NCBI GenBank assembly: GCA_024233975.1
Contig: JACKOX010000002.1
Span: forward strand, 1 to 64,000
Direction: 5' to 3'
From: Rhodanobacteraceae bacterium
GTDB lineage: Bacteria; Pseudomonadota; Gammaproteobacteria; Xanthomonadales; Xanthomonadaceae
DNA: 64,000 nucleotides
In this document: positions 46,033 through 56,101 of the stretch, in pieces
How the letters are laid out: each line of letters starts with the position of its first letter
Position numbering within the stretch: the stretch's first letter is position 1
Program-made: the position numbers and the translations under genes
Notes under the pieces: model-generated
What the model saw: only the letters and a program-made list of their open reading frames with translations
What the model was told of the DNA's origin: nothing
The model's database searches: none

Positions 46033-48702
46033 AGGCATGTCCAGCTGCAGTATCGGGCTGGCGTCCATCCATTTCGCGCCGGCTGGTCCATCGCCATGGC
46101 CGAACTGGTAGCCACCGGGGTCGTCGTCCAATGGCCGGTAATCACCGTCAAAGTCCCAGCTGTTGATCCAGATGCGCGCGCCGTCGAGATTCGCTGGGTG
46201 GCCGATGGACGTGGCCGGAATCGTCAGCAGGATGCGCTGGCGCTCACCATCTGTCTCCAGCAGGGGTGACAGCTTCAGTGGCTGTCCTTCGTTGTCCGCA
46301 TCCGCGTCCACGCTGGAGAAGCCGGCTGCCGTCCAGCCACCCACACGCCAGCGGTAGTGCCAACGCATCCCGTCCGGCAGTTCACCCTGCTGTCGCGGCA
46401 TGACGGGCGAGCCGCCCTCGCGCCCCGGTAGCTGCAGGAAGACCGTGAGCGCCAGGTGATCGAAGCCGTTCGGCGGATTCCAGGCGGCGACGAGCTCCGC
46501 CATGTCGATGGCGATCCGCAGCGAGCCCTGCCAGGCCTGGACTTCGATGCGGCGGATATCGCCCGCCTGAAGTCCAGACCAGCCTTTGTCCAGCGGGTAG
46601 CGGTAGCTGCCGTTGGGACCGCCGTCGTCATCGCTTGGGTCTTCGGCAATGGCGACGGTTTTCCAGTCCGGTTGGACATGGAATGCCCGCGCTGCGGAAA
46701 CCCGGTGCTGCGCGGGCCACCACAGCTGCAGACGGTGCGGCGTTTGCGGATCAACCATGCCGTCCAGATCGACGCTGGCCTGCCAGCTGCCGTCATCCAT
46801 GACGCGCACTTCCGCTGCGCGCTCCATGTTGCCGTCCAGCAGCAGCTGCAGTTCGGAACCCGGTTCGGCGGTGCCGTGGACGGAAAGCGCCGCGCTGCGG
46901 ACGATGTCGGCTATCGGCTCCAGCTGCGGATCACGGATCGAAGCGGAAGCCGCTGCGACAGGGTTTTCCGGACCACGATGCACTTCCCAGACCACGCCGG
47001 CATGCGCATCGAGCTCGAACAGCAGCTGGCCTCCCGGATCGAAGCGGGCGCTGCTGTCATCCTGCTCATCCAGATGGAAAACCGGCGACAGGTCGCTGTT
47101 GCGGGGCAACCCGGCATCGACGGGTCCGGCGAGCGCCCGGTGGTCGGCGCTGTTGAAGGCGACCAGCATCTGCCTGCCGTCGAAGTCGATCCGGTAGATC
47201 AGTGCGCCTGCTCCGGAGGCATCGCTGTAAACGGGCACCGGCGCGCCGCGGCGGAACAGCGGATCGCCGTTCCGCATCGCGATGATCCGCTGCAACTGGC
47301 GATAAAGCGGTGAGCTCTGATCGAAGTGGTTAACGCCTTGCGAGCCGTAGCCGCCGGCAAACATGCTGTCGCGCTGGCCGCGGAAACCCTGTTCGGTGCC
47401 GTAGTAGATCACCGGGATGCCAGGAATGGTCATCAGCATCAGCAATGCCTGGCTCATGCCGGCTTTGCTGCCGTTGGCGAGAAAGCGGTCGACATCGTGG
47501 TTGTCCACGAAGCGCGGCTGCAGGCCCGGATCTTGTCCCGGTCGCATCAACCGCTGCAGCCGATGCGCGAGGACGGCCGTCGGCTGGCCGCGAGCAAACA
47601 CATCGCCCAGTGCCGAATACAGCGGGAAGTCGAGCATGCCGGGCAGCACCGGTTTGCCGGCTTCGTCGCGCAGGTAACCGTCGATACGACGTTCGACGAC
47701 TTTTTCGTAGGGCTTCTCATTGCCGAAGCCTTCACCGAACAGCAGGAAATCCCCGGCGCCAAGGTGGCGGGCGACTTCGCGCATGCCGGGATGCCGGGGA
47801 TCGCGCGACCAGGCAAAGTCCTGCAGCAGTGATGGCGTGAGATAGAACGCCGTATCGATGCGGAAGGCGTCGACACCAACCTGGCGGATCCAGCCGGCGT
47901 AGCTGTCGAACAGCGCATTGCGGACGACCGGGTTTTCGGTGTTCAGGTCATCGAGGTCGGAAAGCTGGAAGCGCAGTTCCTGATCGCGGTCGCGGAAATC
48001 GCGAATCATCGGCGTCCAGTGATAGATCGCCGCCTCGCGCTGCGCCGGGTCGTTGGGGTCGTTCAGCGAGAACGGCCATTGGCCGGGCGCGGCGGATGGT
48101 CTCGAGTCGCGGTTGCGTCGATAGCCTTCGGATGGATCGTCGACTGGCGGCACGTGGTCGTAGTGGAAGTAGTTGCCGGTGTGGTTCAGTACCACGTCCT
48201 GCACCAGCGCCATGCCGCGCCGGTGCAGTTCGCTGGACAGCGCCTGGTAGTCCGCCAGCGTGCCGACGTGCGGATCGACGCGGCTGAAATCCGAGGCCCA
48301 GTAGCCGTGGTAGCCGCTGAAGCCCTGCTCGCCATCCCACCACTGGTTGAGCACGGGTGGTGTGATCCATACCGCCGTGGCGCCGAGCTGCTGGATGTAG
48401 TCGAGCTGCTGGCAAAGGCCCTTGAGGTCGCCGCCGCTGTAGTGCGCCGGGCTTGCCGGGTCGTATTCGCCTTCGCCCTGATCGTTGTTGTCCGAGTCAC
48501 CATCGGCGAAACGATCGGTCATCACGAAGTAAATCACCTGGTCGCGCCAGTCCGGCGACGTTGTGTGCAGGTACTCGGGGGATGCATGGCCGCATGTTCC
48601 AGCTGTCGAAAGATCCCCCGTCGAGACTTTGACGGTCTTGTTGCAGCCGAAGAGCAGCAGCGCAAGGGCAATTGGACAGGCAGCGATGAGTCGGATCGAC
48701 AT
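46024..48702 (-). CDS. GH13 alpha-amylase lipoprotein with C-terminal sugar-binding-like domain
   Basis: 892 residues from ATG 48702. Lipoprotein signal ALLLFGC with Cys20. The GH13 barrel contains YFVMTDRFADGD, the nucleophile Asp283 (VDAFRIDTAF), acid/base Glu324 (LLFGEGFGN) and Asp403 (FVDNHDVDRF). The last 250 residues form a DOMON/glucodextranase-like domain (LRIAIDMAELVAAW, DGARIWINSWDFDGDYRP). It would act at the outer membrane or in the periplasm on maltodextrins. The frame stays open beyond the TonB receptor start, but a longer start would destroy the lipobox. Divergent from the receptor; site 2 lies between. Confidence 0.9.
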   Translation of the reverse strand: MSIRLIAACPIALALLLFGCNKTVKVSTGDLSTAGTCGHASPEYLHTTSPDWRDQVIYFVMTDRFADGDSDNNDQGEGEYDPASPAHYSGGDLKGLCQQLDYIQQLGATAVWITPPVLNQWWDGEQGFSGYHGYWASDFSRVDPHVGTLADYQALSSELHRRGMALVQDVVLNHTGNYFHYDHVPPVDDPSEGYRRNRDSRPSAAPGQWPFSLNDPNDPAQREAAIYHWTPMIRDFRDRDQELRFQLSDLDDLNTENPVVRNALFDSYAGWIRQVGVDAFRIDTAFYLTPSLLQDFAWSRDPRHPGMREVARHLGAGDFLLFGEGFGNEKPYEKVVERRIDGYLRDEAGKPVLPGMLDFPLYSALGDVFARGQPTAVLAHRLQRLMRPGQDPGLQPRFVDNHDVDRFLANGSKAGMSQALLMLMTIPGIPVIYYGTEQGFRGQRDSMFAGGYGSQGVNHFDQSSPLYRQLQRIIAMRNGDPLFRRGAPVPVYSDASGAGALIYRIDFDGRQMLVAFNSADHRALAGPVDAGLPRNSDLSPVFHLDEQDDSSARFDPGGQLLFELDAHAGVVWEVHRGPENPVAAASASIRDPQLEPIADIVRSAALSVHGTAEPGSELQLLLDGNMERAAEVRVMDDGSWQASVDLDGMVDPQTPHRLQLWWPAQHRVSAARAFHVQPDWKTVAIAEDPSDDDGGPNGSYRYPLDKGWSGLQAGDIRRIEVQAWQGSLRIAIDMAELVAAWNPPNGFDHLALTVFLQLPGREGGSPVMPRQQGELPDGMRWHYRWRVGGWTAAGFSSVDADADNEGQPLKLSPLLETDGERQRILLTIPATSIGHPANLDGARIWINSWDFDGDYRPLDDDPGGYQFGHGDGPAGAKWMDASPILQLDMPDR

Positions 48703-48798
48703 GAGACGGGTCCCGGACGGCTTCCTGCCTCGCAGCAAATTCCCGGAGGAGACGGAAGCAATGGCCTGACTTTGGCCGATGAAGGCGTGTATTGGCCG

Positions 48799-48812
48799 TG
48801 AATACGTATGCA
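48799..48812. promoter_or_regulatory. LacI-type operator, site 2 (amylase / TonB receptor)
   Basis: TGAATACGTATGCA, which reads TGCATACGTATTCA on the other strand and is nearly a perfect palindrome. It lies in the 245-bp gap between divergent amylase and TonB-dependent receptor genes. It differs from site 1 and from site 3 at one position each. Confidence 0.75.
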
Positions 48813-48947
48813 GGATCGCCGCGATGCGTCCCGACGTGGCTAACATCGTTCGCGTCGGAACACTGCACCGTTCCGTGAATTCTGGCCGCGCGCCTTGGGG
48901 AAGGATCGCGGCGAGGCAGCATCCAGCAAGACCCGGGAGGGGACAAC

Positions 48948-51671
48948 GTGGAACTGAAGCGAAACCTGCTGAGCGTTGCGCTCGCATCGGCCCTGTTCGC
49001 ATGGGCAGGTCACGCCCATGCGCAGGCGGACACACAGACCGCCGAGCAGGACCAGGGCGACCAGGCCGACAAGGCCAAGTCGAAGAAGGAAAAGGCCAAG
49101 GAAAAGGAGCTCGCGACCATCCATGTCACGGGTATCCGCGCCGGCATCGAAAGCGCCATCGACGTGAAGCAGGCCTCGACGTCCATCGTCGAAGCGGTTT
49201 CCGCCGAAGACATCGGCAAGTTGCCCGATGTCAGCATCGCCGATTCGATTGCTCGACTGCCGGGCATCACAGCCCAACGTGATCGTGGCCGTGCCCGCGA
49301 CATCCACATCCGTGGTCTGTCCGGCGATTTCGCCACGACCACGCTCAACGGACGCGAACAGGTCAGCATGTCCAACAGTCGCGGCGTGGAGTTCGACCAG
49401 TATCCGTCGGAGCTGATGAGCCAGGTGCTGGTGTACAAGACGCCGGATGCCTCGCTGATCGGCCAGGGCCTGTCCGGCACGGTGGACATGCGCACCATCC
49501 GCCCGCTGGACTATGGCAAGCAGGCCGTCGCCTTCAATCTTCGTGGCGATATGAACCGCCTGGACGGTGACAAGAAGACCGGCTTCCGCGGGAGCCTTTC
49601 GTACATCGACCAGTTCGCCGACGACACCATCGGCCTGGCGCTGGGCTATGCCCGCCTCAACAACCCCGGGCAGGGAAACAAGTTCGAGTCCTGGGGCTAT
49701 GACAACGGCGCCATCGGTGGCGGCCAGCTCTACGACTACGAGAACGACAACACGCGCGATGGCCTGATGGCCACCCTGCAATACAAGCCCAACGACGAGT
49801 ACGAGATGGTGCTCGACGTCTATTACTCGCGCTTCGACCGAAAGGAGAACGAGCGCGGCATGGAGTTCGGCACCACCTGGGGTGGCGCCACGCTCGTTGA
49901 CCGGACCGATGGATCCGGCGGCGTCGCCACGGAGGCCAGCTGGACCGGGGTTCGCCCGATCGTCCGCAACGATTTCAACGGCTACGAGGATCGCCTGACC
50001 TCGATCGGCTGGAACCACAAGTGGTCCTTCGCCGAAGACTGGACCTTCACCGCCGATCTCGGCACCTCGCGCGGCAAGCGTGATGAACGCATCCTGGAGC
50101 TCTACTCGGTGCTGGCTGAGGGAATGAGCGATACGGCCACGGCGCATTTCAATCCGGATGGCTATTTCGACTTCGACTTCGGACTCGACTACAGCGATCC
50201 CAGCATCCTGCGGCTCGCCGATCCAGGCGGCTGGGGTGGTGATCGCGCCCAGGCAGGCTACCTGAAGGATTTCGATATCCGCGACGACATCAACAGCTAC
50301 CGTTTCGAGTTCAACCGCAGCATCGAATCCAGCTGGCTGAGCGACGTCCGCTTTGGCGTCAACCAGACCGATCGGACCAAGAGCCGCGGCTCGACCGAGA
50401 ACACGCTGTGCGTGACCAGCGGCTGCACGGATAACGTCTTCGCCGAGGTGCCCAGCGAGTACGTAAGTGGCATGACCGAGCTGCTCGGCGGCACTGGCAT
50501 CATGAACCTCGATTATGACGCGATCCTCAACAGCGGCGTCTATACGTTCCTGATCAAGGATCATGCGGACATCGCCAACAAGAACTGGGAAGTCGACGAA
50601 ACGGTTCGCACCTACTTCGTGCAGGCCGACATCGACGGCAGCCTCGGCTCGGTGGGTGTGCGCGGTAACGTCGGCGTGCAGGTTCAGGATGTCGACCAGA
50701 CGTCCTATGGCTTCGCCACCTTCTCGGGCAATCCAGTCGGCCAGCTCATCGAGGGCGGTGCCAGCTATACCGACGTGCTGCCCAGCCTGAACCTGAGCTT
50801 CGAACTCAGCAACGAGCAGATGCTGCGTTTCAGCGCCGCGCGACAGGTCGCGCGTCCACGCATGGATGACATGCGTGCCAGCCGCGACTTCGGCATTGAT
50901 CGCAGCAATCAGCCACCGCCGGGTTCCGGACTTTCTTCGCCGTTCTGGAGCGGCGGTGGAGGCAATCCGGATCTGCGTCCGTGGGAAGCCAACGCCTTCG
51001 ATCTGGCCTATGAGAAGTATTTCGGTGGACGCGGCTATTTCTCGGTCAGCTACTTCTACAAGGACCTGCGCACCTACATCTATGACCAGCAGCTGCTGGT
51101 CGACTACAGCGGTCTCCCGGTTCCAGACGGCGGCGATGCCCCGGCCTCCAACATTGGCGTGTACAGCAGCAAGGCCAATGGCGAGGGCGGTACCCTGCGC
51201 GGCATCGAGTACTCGCTGTCGGTGCCGTTCGACCTGATGTGGGAGCCGCTGGAAGGCTTCGGCATCCAGGCCAGCTATACCGAGAACAGCACCAACATCC
51301 AGCCGGGTGGGCCGGGCACCGACCAGCCGTTGCCGGGCTTCTCCAAGTACACCTCCAACGTGACCCTGTACTACGAACGCTATGGCTTCTCGGCACGCGC
51401 GAGCCGGCGCAGTCGTTCGGCCTTCCTCGGATCGCAGCAGGGCTTTGGTGGCGATCTGGAGCAGATCTACCAGCAGGGCGAGGCCGTAGTTGACTTCCAG
51501 ATGGGCTATGCCTTCCAGAACGGACCGTTGAAGGACCTGTCGATCCTGTTCCAGGTCAGCAACCTGACCGACGAGCCGTTCCGCACGGCCTACGACGGCA
51601 ACGAAGCGACACCACGGCAGTACTTCGCTTACGGCCGCAACTACCTGCTGGGCATCAGTTACCGCTTCTGA
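48948..51671 (+). CDS. TonB-dependent outer-membrane receptor, probable maltodextrin uptake
   Basis: 907 residues from GTG 48948, with GGGAGGGG 5 bases upstream. Signal peptide MELKRNLLSVALASALFAWAGHAHA. A charged Lys/Glu linker precedes a likely TonB box (LATIHVTG). The plug domain includes AEDIGKLPDVSIADSIARLPGI and IRGLSGDF, followed by a 22-strand barrel ending in the aromatic YRF expected for BAM recognition. The type is that of the large carbohydrate-uptake receptors of Caulobacter and Xanthomonas. Neighbouring amylases point to maltodextrin as substrate (inference). A strong terminator follows. Confidence 0.92.
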   Translation: MELKRNLLSVALASALFAWAGHAHAQADTQTAEQDQGDQADKAKSKKEKAKEKELATIHVTGIRAGIESAIDVKQASTSIVEAVSAEDIGKLPDVSIADSIARLPGITAQRDRGRARDIHIRGLSGDFATTTLNGREQVSMSNSRGVEFDQYPSELMSQVLVYKTPDASLIGQGLSGTVDMRTIRPLDYGKQAVAFNLRGDMNRLDGDKKTGFRGSLSYIDQFADDTIGLALGYARLNNPGQGNKFESWGYDNGAIGGGQLYDYENDNTRDGLMATLQYKPNDEYEMVLDVYYSRFDRKENERGMEFGTTWGGATLVDRTDGSGGVATEASWTGVRPIVRNDFNGYEDRLTSIGWNHKWSFAEDWTFTADLGTSRGKRDERILELYSVLAEGMSDTATAHFNPDGYFDFDFGLDYSDPSILRLADPGGWGGDRAQAGYLKDFDIRDDINSYRFEFNRSIESSWLSDVRFGVNQTDRTKSRGSTENTLCVTSGCTDNVFAEVPSEYVSGMTELLGGTGIMNLDYDAILNSGVYTFLIKDHADIANKNWEVDETVRTYFVQADIDGSLGSVGVRGNVGVQVQDVDQTSYGFATFSGNPVGQLIEGGASYTDVLPSLNLSFELSNEQMLRFSAARQVARPRMDDMRASRDFGIDRSNQPPPGSGLSSPFWSGGGGNPDLRPWEANAFDLAYEKYFGGRGYFSVSYFYKDLRTYIYDQQLLVDYSGLPVPDGGDAPASNIGVYSSKANGEGGTLRGIEYSLSVPFDLMWEPLEGFGIQASYTENSTNIQPGGPGTDQPLPGFSKYTSNVTLYYERYGFSARASRRSRSAFLGSQQGFGGDLEQIYQQGEAVVDFQMGYAFQNGPLKDLSILFQVSNLTDEPFRTAYDGNEATPRQYFAYGRNYLLGISYRF

Positions 51672-51696
51672 CCGGTTGTCTCAGGGACAGTCTTGA

Positions 51697-51736
51697 AGGG
51701 CCCACCGCACCCCGAACGGTGGGCCCTCTTTTTTTG
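51697..51736 (+). terminator. Intrinsic terminator after the TonB-dependent receptor gene
   Basis: An 11-bp perfect stem AGGGCCCACCG / CGGTGGGCCCT with a 9-base loop, followed by CTTTTTTTTG. It separates the receptor from the MFS gene, which therefore needs its own promoter. Confidence 0.93.
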
Positions 51737-51841
51737 AAGCGAAGTTGTCGCCTGCGGGCCGTCGGCCGACTGCGTGAGCGCGTATCCTCGGGCTGACGGC
51801 AGCGCCCGTTCGATGTCCGGCTGCAACCCTTGGAGGGGTTC

Positions 51842-53347
51842 ATGAAGAGCAAACCCAGACTCGGTTTCTGGCAGATCTGGAACATGTGTTTCGGGTTCCT
51901 TGGCATCCAGTTCGGATTTGCGCTGCAGAACGCCAACGTCAGCCGCATTTTCCAGACGTTGGGCGCGAGCATGGAGGAAATCCCCATGCTGTGGATCGCG
52001 GCGCCACTGACAGGACTGCTGGTGCAGCCGCTTGTGGGTTATCTGTCGGATCGGACGTGGACGGGGCTGGGGCGACGCCGCCCCTATTTCCTTGCTGGCG
52101 CCGTGCTGTCGACATTGGCGCTGTTCGTGATGCCGAACTCGCCGACGTTGTGGTTCGCAGCGGGTCTGCTGTGGATTCTCGATGCGTCGATCAATGTGTC
52201 GATGGAACCGTTCCGCGCCTTCGTTGGCGATCAGCTGGCGCCAAAGCAGCGACCGACCGGCTATGCCATGCAGAGCTTCTTCATCGGCGTTGGCTCGGTA
52301 GTGGCCAGCCTGCTGCCCTTCCTGCTGGCGAAGCTGGGCGTTGGCAACACGGCAGGGCCGGGCGAGGTGCCGGACACGGTGCGCTATGCCTTCTACTTTG
52401 GCGGTGCGGTGCTGTTGCTTGCGATTGGCTGGACAGTGCTCAGCACGCGCGAATACAGCCCGGATGAGCTGCGTGAGTTTGATGATTTCCAGCCGGCCGC
52501 CAACAAACCCGTGTCAGCGGAAACATCGGCGCGCAATCGGGCGCAGGGCTGGCCGTGGTTGATTGTTGGTGCGGCTGCGGCGGTGCTGGTGTTCCACTAT
52601 GGCCTCGACAAGCAGCTGTACATCCTCTGCGGCCTGATTGCCGGCTATGGATTGGCCCTGCTGCTGAGCCAGCTGTTTGCCGCTCGGAGCATGTTCGCCA
52701 GCATCGTGCGCGACGTGCATGAAATGCCGGACACCATGCGTCGGCTGGCGCTGGTGCAGTTCTTCTCCTGGTTCGCCCTGTTCGCGATGTGGATCTACAC
52801 CACGTCTGCGGTGACCGAGGTGCATTTCGGCAGCGGCGATCCGACGTCAGCGGCCTACAACGAAGGCGCCAATTGGGTCGGCGTCTTGTTCGCCGCCTAC
52901 AATGGTTTCGCCGCGCTGGCGGCGATGCTGATCCCCTGGATGGTGCGGCGCTTCGGGCTGCGCGTCAGCCATCTGATCAATGCCTGCCTTGGCGGTGTTG
53001 GCCTGCTGTCGATCACCGTGATCAGCGATCCGGACTGGCTGCTGCTGTCGATGGTGGGCGTTGGTTTTGCCTGGGCGTCCATCCTGTCGTTGCCCTATGC
53101 CCTGCTGTCGGATTGCGTGGAGGCCGAGAAGATGGGCGTGTACATGGGCATCTTCAATTTCTTCATCGTCATCCCGCAGCTGGTGGCCGCCAGCCTGCTG
53201 GGCTTCCTGCTCAAGACCTTCTTCGGTGGCCATGCGATCGAGGCGCTGGTGATTGGCGGTGTCAGCCTGATCATTGCCGGGCTCAGCGTACTTCGCGTGC
53301 CCGAGCCGCAAGCCGACATGGCCCGCGCGAACCAGGAGCTTGCATGA
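51842..53347 (+). CDS. MFS transporter, SLC45/MalA-like sugar carrier
   Basis: 501 residues with 12 predicted helices. The loop motif DRTWTGLGRRRPYFLAG after helix 2 is the signature of the glycoside/SLC45 branch of the MFS, and YALLSDCVEAEKMGVYMGIFNF is its C-half counterpart. In Xanthomonadales such carriers sit beside amylases and are taken to import maltose or short maltodextrins with protons. GGAGGGG precedes ATG 51842. The stop overlaps the amylase start (ATGA). Confidence 0.9.
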   Translation: MKSKPRLGFWQIWNMCFGFLGIQFGFALQNANVSRIFQTLGASMEEIPMLWIAAPLTGLLVQPLVGYLSDRTWTGLGRRRPYFLAGAVLSTLALFVMPNSPTLWFAAGLLWILDASINVSMEPFRAFVGDQLAPKQRPTGYAMQSFFIGVGSVVASLLPFLLAKLGVGNTAGPGEVPDTVRYAFYFGGAVLLLAIGWTVLSTREYSPDELREFDDFQPAANKPVSAETSARNRAQGWPWLIVGAAAAVLVFHYGLDKQLYILCGLIAGYGLALLLSQLFAARSMFASIVRDVHEMPDTMRRLALVQFFSWFALFAMWIYTTSAVTEVHFGSGDPTSAAYNEGANWVGVLFAAYNGFAALAAMLIPWMVRRFGLRVSHLINACLGGVGLLSITVISDPDWLLLSMVGVGFAWASILSLPYALLSDCVEAEKMGVYMGIFNFFIVIPQLVAASLLGFLLKTFFGGHAIEALVIGGVSLIIAGLSVLRVPEPQADMARANQELA

Positions 53348-55050
53348 GGGTCTTTGCTGTTGCACTGCTGTCGCTGGGACTGGCGGCCTGTTCCGGAGCA
53401 CCTGAACCCGCATCGACTTCGCCAGTCAAGGCGCCACCACCTGCGGACTACTTCGGCACGCTGGAGCCATTCGCCGCCGATCCGATCTACTTCGTGCTGA
53501 CCGATCGTTTCGTCAACGGCGATACAAGCAATGACCATCGCGACCAGGGTGGCGACTACCCGACATGGGGTGGTCCGGTTCAGGGGCCGGATGGCGAAAA
53601 GGCCTGGGTTGGTTATCTGGGTGGCGACTTCCGCGGGCTGCTTGACCAGGCCGACTACATCCGCGAAATGGGCTTTGGTTCGGTGTGGCTGACGCCGATC
53701 GTGGACAACCCGGACCAGAGCTTCAGCGGCAGCGAGCCGACGCGCTGGGGCGTCATGTTCACCGATGGTGGCAAGAGTGGCTACCACGGCTACTGGGGCA
53801 TCAACTTCTACAAGCTCGACGAACACCTGCCCAGCACGGATCTCGATTTCGCCGGTCTCGCTGCTGGCCTGCACCAGCACGGTCTGAAGGTGGTGCTGGA
53901 TATCGTCTGCAACCACGGTTCGCCAGCGCACAGCATGCCATTCGACCAGCCGCAGTACGGCAAGGTCTACGATGCCGATGGTCGGCTGTTGGCCGATCAT
54001 CAGAACCTGCCGCTCGACCAGCTGGATCCCGATCACAACCCGCTGCACGCCTTCTACAACACCAGCGGCGGGCTGGTAACGCTCTCGGATTTCAACGAGA
54101 ACAATCCGGCGGTTATGGACTATCTGGTCGGCGCCTACCTGCAATGGATCGATCAGGGCGTGGACGCGCTGCGCATCGACACGATCCGCTGGATGCCGGA
54201 CAGCTTCTGGAGGGTGTTTGCAGCCCGCATCCGGGAGAAGCACCCGGGGATCTTCATGTTCGGCGAACACTACCCGGGCACGGCGGAGGAAATCGCCCCG
54301 CACACCTGGCCGGCCGGCGGCAGCCTCAGCGTACTGGATATCCCGATGGAGGCAGCCATGAAGGCCACCTTTGGCAGCGGGCAGGCCGGCTTCGAGACCC
54401 TGGCCGAGCCGCTGCATCTGGTGGATGGTCCCTACGCCAATCCCTACGAGCTGGTGACCTTCTACGACAACCATGACATGGCGCGCCTGGATGCCGATGA
54501 CAACGGCTTCATCGACGCGCACAACTGGCTGTTTACCGCACGTGGCATCCCGGCGGTGTACTACGGTTCGGAAAGCGGCTTCATGCGCGGGCGTGGCGAG
54601 CATGAAGGCAACCGCAACTATTTCGGCGTCGAAGGCATTGCCGCGGCACGTCAGCATCCGATCCGCAAGGCGCTCATTCGCGTTGCGAAGCTGCGGCAGT
54701 CGCTGGTGGCGCTGCAGCGTGGCCTGCAGGTGGATGTCGAACTGTCTGGTGATCGCGCCGCGTTCTATCGCGTGTACCAGCACGAAGGCGAGTCGCAGAT
54801 CGCCCTTGTGCTGTTGAACAAGGGCGATGCGCCTGCCAGCTTCGAGATCACCGATTCATTGCAGCCTGGTTCGTGGCGTGATGTCGAAAGCGGTGAAGTA
54901 CGCGAGGTCAGCGCGGGCGGTTCACTCGACAGCGAAGTGTCGGCACACGGCCTGCGGGTTTGGGTGCTGGATGCGCCGGTCAGCAATCCGGCGCTGCGCG
55001 TCAGCCTTGATCGCGCATTGCCTCCGGCGCGCCGCAGGACTGACGGATAG
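53344..55050 (+). CDS. GH13 alpha-amylase / CGTase-like lipoprotein
   Basis: 568 residues. Lipobox LGLAAC with Cys16. The barrel has YFVLTDRFVNGD, LDIVCNHGSP, nucleophile Asp279 (VDALRIDTIR), acid/base Glu308 (FMFGEHYPG) and Asp378 (FYDNHDMAR). The sequence around GYHGYWGINFYKLDEHLPS resembles cyclomaltodextrin glucanotransferase-like GH13 members; hydrolysis versus transglycosylation cannot be settled. ATGA overlap with the carrier gene indicates coupling. Its last 50 bases overlap the 3' end of the LacI gene on the opposite strand. Confidence 0.9.
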   Translation: MRVFAVALLSLGLAACSGAPEPASTSPVKAPPPADYFGTLEPFAADPIYFVLTDRFVNGDTSNDHRDQGGDYPTWGGPVQGPDGEKAWVGYLGGDFRGLLDQADYIREMGFGSVWLTPIVDNPDQSFSGSEPTRWGVMFTDGGKSGYHGYWGINFYKLDEHLPSTDLDFAGLAAGLHQHGLKVVLDIVCNHGSPAHSMPFDQPQYGKVYDADGRLLADHQNLPLDQLDPDHNPLHAFYNTSGGLVTLSDFNENNPAVMDYLVGAYLQWIDQGVDALRIDTIRWMPDSFWRVFAARIREKHPGIFMFGEHYPGTAEEIAPHTWPAGGSLSVLDIPMEAAMKATFGSGQAGFETLAEPLHLVDGPYANPYELVTFYDNHDMARLDADDNGFIDAHNWLFTARGIPAVYYGSESGFMRGRGEHEGNRNYFGVEGIAAARQHPIRKALIRVAKLRQSLVALQRGLQVDVELSGDRAAFYRVYQHEGESQIALVLLNKGDAPASFEITDSLQPGSWRDVESGEVREVSAGGSLDSEVSAHGLRVWVLDAPVSNPALRVSLDRALPPARRRTDG

Positions 55051-56065
55051 CGAGGCGCGTTGGCAGCATCAGGCTTTCCGCGGTTTCGCCGCGGATTTCC
55101 GATAGCAGCAGGTCCACCAGTTTCTCGCCGGCGGACGGCGTGTCCTGCACGACGGTGGTCAGTGATGGCGTCGCCGAACGCGCCCTCGGGATATTGTCGA
55201 AGCCGACCACGCTCACATCCTCTGGCACTCGATGACCTCGGGCAGCCAGTTCGCGCATCGCGCCGAGCGCCAGCAGGTCGCTGGCGGCGAACACAGCGTC
55301 AATCTCGATGCCGCGATCAAGCAGCCGGCGCATGGCTTCCTGTCCGGTGGACTCGCTGGAAATGGAGGCGTCCACGCGCAGCTGCGGATCGAGGGTGACG
55401 CCAGCAGCTGCCAGGGCTTCGCAGTGGCCGAGGTAGCGTTCGAGGAACTCCGGACACTGCAGCGTGCTGGTGCCGATGAAGGCGATTCGACGACGACCCA
55501 GCGACAGCAAATGTTCGGTGGCGATGCGGCCGCCGTGGCGATTGTCGCAGCCCACCGAAAGGCCGTGCTGGTCTTCGACGGTCGAGCCCCAGCGCACGAA
55601 ATGCGTGCCATCGGCGACCATCTGTTCGAGCTTGCTGCGGTAGGCGAGGTAGTCGCCGTAGCCGAGCAGGATGAGGCCGTCGGCGCGATGGCTGTCCTGG
55701 TATTCGGCGTGCCAGTCGCTGTCCATCTGCTGGAATGACACCAGCAGGTCGTACTTGCGACGCGAGCAGGCGCGGGTGATTGACGCCAGCAGTGACATGA
55801 AGAAAGGGTTGATCGCCGACTCGTCGTCCGTGGTGTCTTCGAACAGCAGCAGTGCCAACGTTTCCGCGTGCTGGCGGCGCAGGCTGGAGGCGTTCTTGTC
55901 GACCTTGTAGTTCAGCTCCTTGGCAACCGCCATCACCTTGCGCCGGGTCTCGTCGCTGACCAGTGGGCTGCCGCGCAGCGCGCGCGACACCGTGGCCTGC
56001 GAGACGCCGGCCTTGTAGGCGATGTCGAATGACGTGGGTTTGGGCTTGGTGGAGGTTGCCGCCAT
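55001..56065 (-). CDS. LacI-family transcriptional regulator, probable maltodextrin/ED regulator
   Basis: 354 residues. N-terminal LacI helix-turn-helix (SFDIAYKAGVSQATVSRALRGSPLVSDETRRKV, about 12-44) and hinge helix, then a periplasmic-binding-protein-like sensor domain (DGLILLGYGDY, GCDNRHGG, IAFIGTST, AVFAASDLLALGAMRELAARG, VSVVGFDNIPRA). It lies between the maltodextrin genes and the Entner-Doudoroff operon, and candidate operators precede genes on both sides. The effector is probably a maltose- or glucose-type sugar (inference). Convergent with the amylase gene, overlapping 50 bp at the 3' ends; 36 bp upstream of it on the same strand is the end of eda. Confidence 0.9.
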   Translation of the reverse strand: MAATSTKPKPTSFDIAYKAGVSQATVSRALRGSPLVSDETRRKVMAVAKELNYKVDKNASSLRRQHAETLALLLFEDTTDDESAINPFFMSLLASITRACSRRKYDLLVSFQQMDSDWHAEYQDSHRADGLILLGYGDYLAYRSKLEQMVADGTHFVRWGSTVEDQHGLSVGCDNRHGGRIATEHLLSLGRRRIAFIGTSTLQCPEFLERYLGHCEALAAAGVTLDPQLRVDASISSESTGQEAMRRLLDRGIEIDAVFAASDLLALGAMRELAARGHRVPEDVSVVGFDNIPRARSATPSLTTVVQDTPSAGEKLVDLLLSEIRGETAESLMLPTRLAIRQSCGAPEAMRDQG

Positions 56066-56101
56066 GCAGGCATTGTGCAGCGATTTGCCGGAGGCGAAAA
56101 A

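Noticed and set aside
48703..49035. N-terminal extension of the amylase at 46024 up to 49035
   Set aside because: It would overlap the TonB receptor start and bury the clear lipoprotein signal at MSIRLIAACP.
52789..53343. N-terminal extension of the second amylase into the MFS carrier gene
   Set aside because: The lipoprotein signal begins at ATG 53344, which overlaps the carrier stop in the usual ATGA manner.
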